Origin: an uncultured Chloracidobacterium sp.
GTDB lineage: Bacteria > Acidobacteriota > Blastocatellia > Pyrinomonadales > Pyrinomonadaceae
Reading direction: 5' to 3'
Assembly (NCBI GenBank): GCA_937941715.1
Contig: CALDGX010000185.1
Coordinates: 1 to 5,827, forward strand
DNA: 5,827 bases
This document shows positions 1 to 5,827 of the stretch, piece after piece (positions within the stretch are counted from its first letter, which is position 1; each line of letters begins with the position of its first letter). The translations under genes and the position numbers were made by a program. The notes beneath the pieces are model-generated. The model had not been told where the DNA came from and made no database searches. It saw only the letters and a program-made list of their open reading frames with translations.

Positions 1-362
1 GTCGATGTTTTGCCGTGTGTGCCCGAAACCGCGACGGCATACGGTTTGAGAGTCATAAGCTCGGCGAGCATTTCCGCACGCGGGATCACCGGTATCCCTT
101 TTTCCTTGGCGATCACTACTTCGGGATTGTCGCTCTTAACGGCCGATGAATAGACCACAACGTGAGCGTCACCCACATTTTCGGCGGCGTGTCCCTCAGT
201 GATCTTCATGTTAAAGAGCGTTTCAAGCCGATCGGTGTTCTTTGATTTCTTTATGTCTGAGCCGGAAACCGTAAATCCAAGATTGCAGAGCACCTCCGCG
301 ATACCGCTCATGCCGATACCGCCGATGCCTATGAAATGAATATTCTTTACTTGTCGAAACAT
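1..362 (-). CDS. murC: UDP-N-acetylmuramate--L-alanine ligase MurC, N-terminal part (3' end outside window)
   Basis: MurC is the first Mur ligase, adding L-Ala to UDP-MurNAc in the cytoplasm at the cost of ATP. The gene starts at the ATG at 362, five bases after the murG TAA, and is open to the window edge, giving 120 codons of a protein normally about 450-480 residues. Translating by hand gives MFRQVKNIHFIGIGGIGMSG at the N-terminus: a short lead and the glycine-rich UDP-binding loop GIGGIGMSG (12-20). SGSD (33-36), YSSAVKSDNPE (71-81) and IPRAEMLAELM (93-103) follow, typical of MurC. The fragment ends in the P-loop GTHGKTS (114-120); the His in GTHGKT is the MurC signature that separates it from MurD (GSNGKT here). 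An AGG 8 bases upstream, overlapping the murG stop region, can act as Shine-Dalgarno. The catalytic and C-terminal domains, and any fusion to MurB, cannot be judged from this window. Confidence 0.95.
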   Translation of the reverse strand, partial: MFRQVKNIHFIGIGGIGMSGIAEVLCNLGFTVSGSDIKKSKNTDRLETLFNMKITEGHAAENVGDAHVVVYSSAVKSDNPEVVIAKEKGIPVIPRAEMLAELMTLKPYAVAVSGTHGKTS

Positions 363-367
363 CTTCT

Positions 368-1444
368 TTACCTATTTTTTCTCAGTCCCTCGATCAGATC
401 GACCGTCGCCGCGGCCGCGTCCGGGCGTGCCAATCGTCGCGCAGATGCACCCATTTCAGCGAGTTTGTCCGCATCATCGAGCAGTTCGATCAGGCGTTCC
501 GAAAGGCTGTCGCCGCTGAGGTCCGATTGCAAAATAATGCTCACCGCTCCATCCTTCGCCATCGCTTCGGCGTTTTTTCTCTGGTGATCGTCAGCCGCGC
601 TCGGCAGCGGCACCATCAATGACGCCTTGCCCGCGGCGGCAACCTCGGCACACGTGGTGGCACCGGCACGACTGATTATCAGATCGGCCTTTTCAAACTC
701 GGCGACCATATCGGTTATATATGGCCGAACATCAGCACCGTCCGCACCCGCTTCCGCGTAAGCCTGACGGACCTTCTCAAAATCAGCCTCTCCGGTCTGG
801 TGGGTGATCCGTAATGGAGTACCCGTTTCACGCAATTTTGGGAGTGCGTCGATCATTGCGTTGTTGATAGCTCGAGCTCCCTGTGACCCGCCGAAGATCA
901 AAATTCCCAAAGGCTCAACCGGTTTTCGCTCGGGTATCGAAAAAAAGTCACCGCGTACCGGATTACCGGTCACGATACCTTTTGACCCAAAGAACGGCAA
1001 AGCATCGTCGAAGGTCAGCGCAGCCCTGTCAACAAACCTTGCAAGTCGCCGGTTCGTGAATCCCGGCAACGCGTTCGAATCCATGACCAATGTCGGAAAG
1101 CCCATAAAATGAGCGGTCAACAGTACCGGACCCGAAACGTATCCGCCCGCACCGACCACGACATCCGGCCGGAACTCTTTGAGCAGGTGACGTGCCTCCA
1201 AAAAACTCTTGGGCAACACCGAAAGGCCCTTTATCATACCGGCGAGTCCAACGCTTTTAAGTCCGGCACTATGGATCAGGGCGAGTTGAAACCCGTTGTC
1301 AGGCACGATCTTGTTTTCAAGGCCCCGAGCCGTTCCAACGAACAACACTTCATTTTCCGCATTACGCGAGATCAGTTCTTTCGCGACAGCAATACCGGGA
1401 TATATGTGTCCGCCGGTTCCGCCGGCCGCGATGAGTACTTTCAT
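368..1444 (-). CDS. murG: UDP-GlcNAc:MurNAc-(pentapeptide)-PP-undecaprenol GlcNAc transferase MurG
   Basis: MurG is the GT28, GT-B fold glycosyltransferase on the cytoplasmic face of the inner membrane that adds GlcNAc to lipid I, forming lipid II, the substrate of FtsW. The 358 residues match the family (about 355). The N-terminal acceptor domain has the glycine loop AAGGTGGHIYPG (6-17), GTARGLE (37-43), GAGGYVSGP (98-106) and NALPGFTNRRLARF (124-137). The C-terminal UDP-GlcNAc domain has FGGSQGAR (184-191), HQTGEAD (215-221), SRAGATTCAEVAAAG (258-272, with E267 aligning with the ribose-contacting Glu) and DDHQRKNA (285-292). The ATG at 1444 places the glycine loop at the usual position; GGGA lies 7 bases upstream as a modest ribosome binding site. 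The gap to ftsW is 14 bases and to murC 5. Oddity: the stretch usually written HEQN before the PG-TN motif reads MDSN (121-124). The frame is intact. Confidence 0.96.
   Translation of the reverse strand: MKVLIAAGGTGGHIYPGIAVAKELISRNAENEVLFVGTARGLENKIVPDNGFQLALIHSAGLKSVGLAGMIKGLSVLPKSFLEARHLLKEFRPDVVVGAGGYVSGPVLLTAHFMGFPTLVMDSNALPGFTNRRLARFVDRAALTFDDALPFFGSKGIVTGNPVRGDFFSIPERKPVEPLGILIFGGSQGARAINNAMIDALPKLRETGTPLRITHQTGEADFEKVRQAYAEAGADGADVRPYITDMVAEFEKADLIISRAGATTCAEVAAAGKASLMVPLPSAADDHQRKNAEAMAKDGAVSIILQSDLSGDSLSERLIELLDDADKLAEMGASARRLARPDAAAATVDLIEGLRKNR
371..373 (-). promoter_or_regulatory. Probable murC Shine-Dalgarno (AGG) inside the murG 3' end
   Basis: On the minus strand the bases read AGG, then the murG stop TAA, then AGAAG, then the murC ATG. 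AGG sits 8 bases before the start and is formed by the last sense codon of murG (Arg), so ribosomes ending murG finish on top of the murC initiation region. This supports translational coupling of murG and murC. The core is only three bases, with AGAAG as an alternative too close to the ATG. Confidence 0.4.
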
Positions 1445-1458
1445 ATGATTTTCCCGTT

Positions 1459-2619
1459 TCAGGCGTTTCGCGTTCGCCGGCTGTAAACTCTCGATCTGCC
1501 CGTATCCGTCTCAGTTCTCGTCTCGCCAGAATATCTGGAAATACTCAGTAATATGCCAACCGCCATCAATGTCACAACGACCGATGAACCGCCATAAGAG
1601 ATGAACGGCAGCGGAATGCCTTTTGCCGGCACGATCGAGATCACGACGCTGATGTTAAAGAGAGCCTGTGCGATTATCCCTGTTATCAGCCCGATGCCGA
1701 GCAGCATACCAAACCGATCCGGAGCGTTCATCGCAGCCTTTGCTCCGCGCCAAAGCAGTAGACCAAACGTTAGAACGACCGCCAGAGTTCCGAGCAGCCC
1801 AAATTCCTCACCGACGACGGAGAAGATAAAATCAGAATACGGATACGGCAGATAGAACAATTTTTGCTGGCCCTTGGCAAAACCCTCGCCGAGGATCCCG
1901 CCTGAACCGATCGCGTATAGCGACTGGATCACCTGATAGCTTTCGTCATCGGCATATTTGTACGGGTCAAGAAAAGCAAGGACACGCTGAACCCGCCAGG
2001 GAGCGATCGCGATCGCACCGGCAGCCGCGACCACCATCAGACCGGCCACCGCAGCAATATGCACCAGTCTCGCTCCGGCCGCAAAATATATCGCCGAGAA
2101 GATGACGCACAAAACGATCGTAGTGCCGAGGTCCTTTTCGAGCATGACCAGTCCGGCAAGCAGCCCGAGCCCCGCGAGACTACGGATGACGGTCGTTTTG
2201 AGTTCAGTCACGGTGCTTTCGTTCTTGGCCAGATACCAGGCAAGAAAAACAGGCAGTGCGACTTTGGCCAATTCTGACGGCTGAAACGAAAAGCCCGAAA
2301 ATCTGATCCAACGCTTCGCTCCGTTGATCTCCGGAAAGAACAAAACGGCCGCAAGCGCAATGGAAGTCACGATCAGGATCCCAAAGACCACCGCCTTATT
2401 GTTGAGTATCCGATAGTCAAAACGGCTGACGACGAACATCAGTACGATACCGATCAGGACGAACATCAACTGCTTCAGGAAGTATGTGTATTGGCTGCTT
2501 TCGGTCGATTCTTTCATCGACATCATCGCGGAGGCGCTGTAGACCATTAGCGAGCCGAATAATGCGAGGCCCGCCGCGATCACGAACATGAACCAATCTG
2601 TCTGCAGCTTTTTTGCCAT
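1459..2619 (-). CDS. ftsW: SEDS peptidoglycan glycosyltransferase FtsW
   Basis: FtsW is the polytopic SEDS-family membrane glycosyltransferase that polymerises lipid II into septal glycan strands, working with a class B penicillin-binding protein in the divisome. The 386-residue product has about ten hydrophobic helices and no signal peptide. Motifs: AKRWIRFSGFSFQPSELAK (101-119), KDLGTT (162-167, D163), an extracytoplasmic loop ending in YSDFIFSVVGEEFG (261-274) whose D263 aligns with the proposed catalytic Asp of SEDS enzymes, and GIPLPFISYGGSS (334-346). A basic, Arg-rich cytoplasmic tail follows from about residue 362. RodA is the close paralogue; position between murD and murG favours FtsW. 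The ATG at 2619 follows the murD stop by 6 bases. The nearest purine-rich AGGGCG lies about 15 bases upstream, inside murD, which is long spacing, so coupling to murD translation is likely. Oddity: the usual xPDLG motif reads EKDLG here. Confidence 0.94.
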   Translation of the reverse strand: MAKKLQTDWFMFVIAAGLALFGSLMVYSASAMMSMKESTESSQYTYFLKQLMFVLIGIVLMFVVSRFDYRILNNKAVVFGILIVTSIALAAVLFFPEINGAKRWIRFSGFSFQPSELAKVALPVFLAWYLAKNESTVTELKTTVIRSLAGLGLLAGLVMLEKDLGTTIVLCVIFSAIYFAAGARLVHIAAVAGLMVVAAAGAIAIAPWRVQRVLAFLDPYKYADDESYQVIQSLYAIGSGGILGEGFAKGQQKLFYLPYPYSDFIFSVVGEEFGLLGTLAVVLTFGLLLWRGAKAAMNAPDRFGMLLGIGLITGIIAQALFNISVVISIVPAKGIPLPFISYGGSSVVVTLMAVGILLSISRYSGETRTETDTGRSRVYSRRTRNA

Positions 2620-2625
2620 CGATAA

Positions 2626-4005
2626 CTACGATTTCGCCCTACTTTGCTTTAGCTCAGCGACACACCGCTTGAATTCGCGGCCGCGTTCTTCATAACTGCC
2701 GAACATATCAAAACTCGCACATGCCGGAGCGAGCAAGACCGCATCTCCGGGTTCAGCGGCTTCAAAGCACTTTTGGACCGCGTCGTCGAGCGACGATGCC
2801 CTCACAACGGGTACAAATCCGGTCAATTGTGATTCGATATTCTCGGCATCTTCACCGATCACGACGATCGACCTGACCGAGCTTTCGATCAGCGGTACAA
2901 GCGGCTCGTACGGTGCATTTTTTCCGCGCCCTCCGAGGATCAAGACGGTCTTGCCGTCGATCTCGCTGAGTGCTTCCAGAGCCTTGGAGGTCGCGTCGAC
3001 CGACGTTGCTTTCGAATCGTTGTAAAATTGAACGCCGTCGATCTCATCAACAAATTCGATCCGATGCTCTACACCCTTAAATTCCGCGATCGTGGCACGC
3101 ATCGAGTCCGGCGCAGCACCGCAGGCCAATCCCGCAGCCAATGCCGCCAGGACGTTTTCGACGTTATGCAAGCCGCGAAGAAATATCTCATCGCGGGTCG
3201 TGAGGACCTTTTCCAGACCGCCCGACCTGCATATGAGCTCCCGGCCGCGTAAGAACAAACCCTCGGCGAGTTCGCGTTTAGTACTGAACATCACGACATG
3301 AGCATTCAACCCGGACGCCCACTCAGATGTGATCGGATCATCGGCGTTCAAAACGGCGACATTGTCGGCCGCTTGATTCATAAATAGCCGGTGCTTCGCC
3401 AGAGCGTAGTCGAGAAATGACTCATAACGATCGAGATGATTTGGCGTTACGTTAAGGCACATTGCGACGTCCGCCCGGAAATCCTTGATCGTTTCGAGCT
3501 GAAAGCTTGAAAGCTCGACCACCGTCCACGTATCTTCATCACTCGATTCCGCCAGACTCAGTAAGGGAGTACCGATATTGCCGCCGACCTGCACCTTCAG
3601 ACCGGAATTGCGCAAAAGTTCACCCACCAATGTCGTCGTCGTGGTCTTCCCGTTCGAACCCGTGATGCCGACAATTCGGCCTTTCATGAAGCGAAACGCA
3701 AGCTCGACCTCACCGATGACCTCGCCGTCTTTTCGGTCAACGTAGCGGGCCGGTATCGTGTTTGTCGGAACGCCCGGCGAAATGACGACAAGATCGATCT
3801 GATCGAGCAGCCACGAAGGTAATTGACCGCCGATGAGCCCGACACCAAGTTCTGCCTTCAGACCCTTAGCCACTTCGGGCCACTGCTCAACCTCCTTTTT
3901 ATCGTGCAGAGCAACGATCGCACCGCGCTCCGCCAAAAAGCGCGCAGCGGCCATACCGGACCTGCCGGCACCAAGAACTAGCGTTTTTCTGCCTTTCAAT
4001 TCCAT
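2626..4005 (-). CDS. murD: UDP-MurNAc-L-alanine--D-glutamate ligase MurD
   Basis: MurD is the cytoplasmic ligase that adds D-Glu to UDP-MurNAc-L-Ala with ATP hydrolysis. Its 459 residues are close to the family norm (about 440-460). The N-terminal Rossmann-like UDP-binding domain starts with LVLGAGRSGMAAARFL (9-24). The central ATPase domain has the P-loop GITGSNGKTTT (113-123), GGNIGTP (141-147), the catalytic ELSSFQLE (164-171), NVTPNHLDRY (185-194), a Lys at 204 in AKHRLF that aligns with the carbamylated Lys of E. coli MurD, LNADD (219-223) and GLHNVEN (278-284). The C-terminal domain has GVEHRIE (311-317), NDSKATSVDAT (329-339), GGRGK (358-362), APACASFDMF (426-435) and ERGREF (440-445). 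The ATG at 4005 sets the usual short lead before the glycine-rich loop; a GGCGG run about 10 bases upstream is a weak ribosome binding site. It lies 22 bases after mraY and 6 before ftsW. All key residues are intact. Confidence 0.96.
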   Translation of the reverse strand: MELKGRKTLVLGAGRSGMAAARFLAERGAIVALHDKKEVEQWPEVAKGLKAELGVGLIGGQLPSWLLDQIDLVVISPGVPTNTIPARYVDRKDGEVIGEVELAFRFMKGRIVGITGSNGKTTTTTLVGELLRNSGLKVQVGGNIGTPLLSLAESSDEDTWTVVELSSFQLETIKDFRADVAMCLNVTPNHLDRYESFLDYALAKHRLFMNQAADNVAVLNADDPITSEWASGLNAHVVMFSTKRELAEGLFLRGRELICRSGGLEKVLTTRDEIFLRGLHNVENVLAALAAGLACGAAPDSMRATIAEFKGVEHRIEFVDEIDGVQFYNDSKATSVDATSKALEALSEIDGKTVLILGGRGKNAPYEPLVPLIESSVRSIVVIGEDAENIESQLTGFVPVVRASSLDDAVQKCFEAAEPGDAVLLAPACASFDMFGSYEERGREFKRCVAELKQSRAKS

Positions 4006-4027
4006 ATGGAAAAACCGCCGCCAAAAG

Positions 4028-5179
4028 CTATCTAAGTTTTAACGTCGCGAGACTCGCCAATGCGAAAAGGATCGCGATGATCACGAACCGAAACACGATC
4101 TTTGGTTCCTTCCATCCTGAGATCTGAAAATGGTGGTGGAGCGGAGCCTGCCGGAATATTCGCTTCCCGACCCCGCCGGTCCGTTTAGTAAATTTGAAAT
4201 ACGATACCTGGAGCATCACCGACAAGGCCTCCAGGATAAATACACCGCCGATGAACGGGAGCAGAAACTCCTGTTTTGTAAGGATCGCAACCGTCCCAAG
4301 GGCTCCGCCGATCGCCAGGCTGCCGACATCGCCCATGAAGACCTCAGCCGGCGGCGAATTGAACCACAGAAACCCGAGGCTTGCCCCGACCATCGCACCG
4401 CAAAAAACGGTCAATTCGGACGATGCAGGATTATGGGTGATGTCCAACCGCTCGGCCCATCGGGCATCGCTCGCCACGTATGTCAAAGCGGTCAGAGCCG
4501 ACATCGCAATAAAAGTCACGCTCGAAGCAAGTCCATCGAGGCCGTCAGTCAAATTGACGGCGTTTGATGAACCGAGCAGAACAAATACGATAAAGACCAG
4601 ATAAACGAATGGGCCGACGTAACTAACGCTTATCGCAGGATTGGTCTCGGCCGTCGCTTTGATAAACGGAATGCTTAGATTCCAGGCGTAATTAGTCAGA
4701 AAATACAGTACCGCCCAGATACCGAGTGCGGTGATCAATTGGCCCGCAAGCTTTTGCTTGCCGGTCAGCCCGAGACTGCGTTTTTTGACAATCTTGATGT
4801 AGTCATCCGCAAATCCGATCGTGGCGAATAATGTCGTTGCCACCAACGCAAGCCAGAGATAGAGACTATCGAGCCTGGCCCACATCAGCGACGACATAAT
4901 TACCGACCCGATGATCAGCACACCGCCCATCGTCGGCGTTCCTTTTTTGGCCTGATGTTCAGCAGATAGTTCCTCACGTATTTCCTGGCCGACCTTGAGA
5001 TCATCGAGCTTTTTGATGACCTTGTTGCCAAGAAAAAGTGATATCAGAAGCGATGTGATCGTCGCCAGCCCGGTCCTAAATGAGACGTACTGAAATACGT
5101 TGAGGCCCTTAATGAAATAAGACTCGCTCATCGAGCCGTATTCCTTGAACAGCAGCTGATATAAAAGGTAATAGAGCAT
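4028..5179 (-). CDS. mraY: Phospho-N-acetylmuramoyl-pentapeptide transferase MraY
   Basis: MraY is an integral inner-membrane enzyme that transfers phospho-MurNAc-pentapeptide from UDP to undecaprenyl phosphate, making lipid I with release of UMP. The 383-residue product is slightly longer than typical (about 360). Motifs in order: KKGTPTMGG at 78-86; the Asp pair in FADDY (D125, D126); LTGKQKLAGQ at 138-147; SNAVNLTDGLDGLA at 205-218; FMGDVGSLA at 281-289 with the catalytic-site Asp D284; and APLHHHFQ at 345-352, the loop His cluster. About ten hydrophobic helices are visible, for example near 33-52, 83-100, 106-124, 146-163, 189-205, 255-273, 306-326 and 361-379. The ATG at 5179 is chosen because MLYYLLYQLLF matches the usual short N-terminal helix of the family. 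A second in-frame ATG at 5131 (Met17) has a better AAGGA upstream, so the start is less certain than the identity. It lies between murF and murD. Confidence 0.96.
   Translation of the reverse strand: MLYYLLYQLLFKEYGSMSESYFIKGLNVFQYVSFRTGLATITSLLISLFLGNKVIKKLDDLKVGQEIREELSAEHQAKKGTPTMGGVLIIGSVIMSSLMWARLDSLYLWLALVATTLFATIGFADDYIKIVKKRSLGLTGKQKLAGQLITALGIWAVLYFLTNYAWNLSIPFIKATAETNPAISVSYVGPFVYLVFIVFVLLGSSNAVNLTDGLDGLASSVTFIAMSALTALTYVASDARWAERLDITHNPASSELTVFCGAMVGASLGFLWFNSPPAEVFMGDVGSLAIGGALGTVAILTKQEFLLPFIGGVFILEALSVMLQVSYFKFTKRTGGVGKRIFRQAPLHHHFQISGWKEPKIVFRFVIIAILFALASLATLKLR
5142..5146 (-). promoter_or_regulatory. Shine-Dalgarno-like AAGGA before an alternative internal mraY start
   Basis: On the minus strand AAGGA lies 10 bases upstream of the in-frame ATG at 5131 (Met17 of MraY). 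It fits the anti-Shine-Dalgarno sequence better than anything ahead of the ATG at 5179, where only a weak purine run (AGAGA) is present. Starting at Met17 would remove the conserved MLYYLLYQLLF helix, so the upstream start is preferred. The site may be chance, since it encodes Lys-Glu, or it may give a minor shorter form. Confidence 0.2.
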
Positions 5180-5200
5180 TAGAAGGTCTCTGCGGACAGC

Positions 5201-5827
5201 CTATCGGGTTGCAGTCCGGGCATCCTCCAATTCAAATTTTTCGGTCAACTTTTCGATCACCTTTTCCGTTCTAACACCCCGTGACCCCTTGATAAGAACA
5301 ACGTCCCCGGCCTCTACAATTGACAAAAGCATCTCACCAGCGGCGTCCGAATCGTCCGCGAACTTCGCTTCGGCGAGCCCGGCTGACCGTGCACCGAATA
5401 CCAGATCGGCGGCGAGGCCGCGAACACCAATGAGAACGTCGACCCGTCTCGACGCGATCGCTATCCCCGTTTCACGATGGATCTCACTTCCGTTATCTCC
5501 CAATTCAAGCATTTCGCCTGCAACGACGATGGTCCGTGAACCCGACGGCGACCCCTCGATCAGAGTATCAACCATCGACAACAGCGCGTCGGGATTGGAA
5601 TTGTAAGAATCGTTGATCAACGTAAAGCCGCCCGCGAACCGCAATATCTCACCGCGTTGGGGCGGAGCCGACACACACGATAAAGCATTGGCGATGTCGC
5701 CCGCCTCCATACCGAACACGTGCCCCGAAGCTGCCGCAGCGAGAGCATTCAAGACGTTATGTGTGCCGTTCAACGGAAATGCGACCTCGGCCGTACCGGT
5801 CGGCGTGTTCAACTTAAAGCGAGTATT
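5201..5827 (-). CDS. murF: UDP-MurNAc-tripeptide--D-Ala-D-Ala ligase MurF, C-terminal part (5' end outside window)
   Basis: MurF is the cytoplasmic ATP-dependent Mur ligase that joins D-Ala-D-Ala to UDP-MurNAc-tripeptide, completing the pentapeptide precursor. The frame is open from the window edge to a TAG stop and gives 208 visible residues, the last part of a protein usually near 450-470 residues. Visible motifs, numbered within the fragment, are GTHNVLNALAAAA from residue 21 (end of the central ATPase domain), NDSYNSNPDA at 71-80 (start of the C-terminal ligase domain; the NSNP signature separates MurF from other Mur ligases), VVAGEMLELGD around 101-111, and KGSRGVR at 170-176. The N-terminal substrate domain and the P-loop lie outside the window. 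The TTG at 5812 is an internal Leu codon, not a start, because the homologous frame continues upstream to the edge. It ends 21 bases before mraY on the same strand, the standard dcw order. Identification is secure. Confidence 0.95.
   Translation of the reverse strand, partial: NTRFKLNTPTGTAEVAFPLNGTHNVLNALAAAASGHVFGMEAGDIANALSCVSAPPQRGEILRFAGGFTLINDSYNSNPDALLSMVDTLIEGSPSGSRTIVVAGEMLELGDNGSEIHRETGIAIASRRVDVLIGVRGLAADLVFGARSAGLAEAKFADDSDAAGEMLLSIVEAGDVVLIKGSRGVRTEKVIEKLTEKFELEDARTATR

Noticed and set aside
1109..1486. Plus-strand open frame of 125 codons across the murG start and ftsW end.
   Set aside because: No recognisable domain and antisense to the conserved N-terminus of MurG; treated as a shadow frame.
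2003..2016. Overlapping GCGATCGC octamers (GCGATCGCGATCGC), resembling the HIP1 repeat of cyanobacteria.
   Set aside because: The stretch encodes alternating Ala-Ile in an FtsW membrane segment; repeated GCG/ATC codons explain it, and no spread of the octamer across the window was noticed.
2671..2684. GAATTCGCGGCCGC, adjacent EcoRI and NotI sites identical to the start of a common cloning prefix, suggesting vector or engineered sequence.
   Set aside because: It lies in frame in murD and encodes the conserved Arg-Gly-Arg-Glu-Phe of the MurD C-terminal motif, with intact gene sequence on both sides. The match is a product of codon choice.
4000..4011. Perfect 12-base palindrome TTCCATATGGAA spanning the murD start codon, a possible operator.
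   Set aside because: About one perfect 12-base palindrome is expected by chance in a window this size. It has no loop to form an RNA hairpin, and an operator inside an operon has no promoter here to act on.
4130..4604. Two long overlapping open frames on the plus strand (145 and 136 codons) opposite mraY.
   Set aside because: They lie wholly antisense to a well-conserved gene, have low-complexity basic or Ser/Pro/Arg-rich products without recognisable domains, and are shadows of mraY codon usage.
5810..5812. TTG codon that could be taken as a start for a 203-residue protein.
   Set aside because: The same frame stays open to the window edge and the product begins in the middle of the MurF ATPase domain, so this is an internal Leu of a truncated murF.

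Overview
The window is an internal piece of a canonical dcw (division and cell wall) cluster, read entirely from the minus strand. In transcription order, from the high-coordinate end, it carries murF (5' end off the window), mraY, murD, ftsW, murG and murC (3' end off the window). All four complete genes have intact reading frames of normal family length with their catalytic motifs, and both partial genes are open to the window edge. No RNA gene, mobile element, CRISPR array or clear repeat was seen, and no gene-free stretch exceeds 22 bases.

Layout: murF 5827-5201, 21-base gap, mraY 5179-4028, 22-base gap, murD 4005-2626, 6-base gap, ftsW 2619-1459, 14-base gap, murG 1444-368, 5-base gap, murC 362-1. 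Spacing this tight on one strand, with no room for a promoter or terminator between genes, points to one polycistronic message whose promoter lies upstream of murF, outside the window. Shine-Dalgarno-like sequences are weak at most junctions, so translational coupling probably helps set expression.

Pathway: MurC and MurD add L-Ala and D-Glu to UDP-MurNAc, and MurF adds D-Ala-D-Ala to finish the UDP-MurNAc-pentapeptide. MraY loads this onto undecaprenyl phosphate to give lipid I, and MurG adds GlcNAc to give lipid II. FtsW, a SEDS glycosyltransferase, polymerises lipid II at the division septum. The window therefore covers most of lipid II synthesis plus its use at the septum.

Organism: a bacterium of moderate GC with a conventional peptidoglycan pathway. 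The MraY N-terminus (MLYYLLYQLLF) and the MurG acceptor-loop variant (MDSN-LPGFTNR) resemble what I recall from Acidobacteriota, perhaps Blastocatellia. This is a low-to-moderate confidence inference from memory, not a search result. I found no convincing sign of an undescribed system; the findings are small departures from family consensus and start-site questions.
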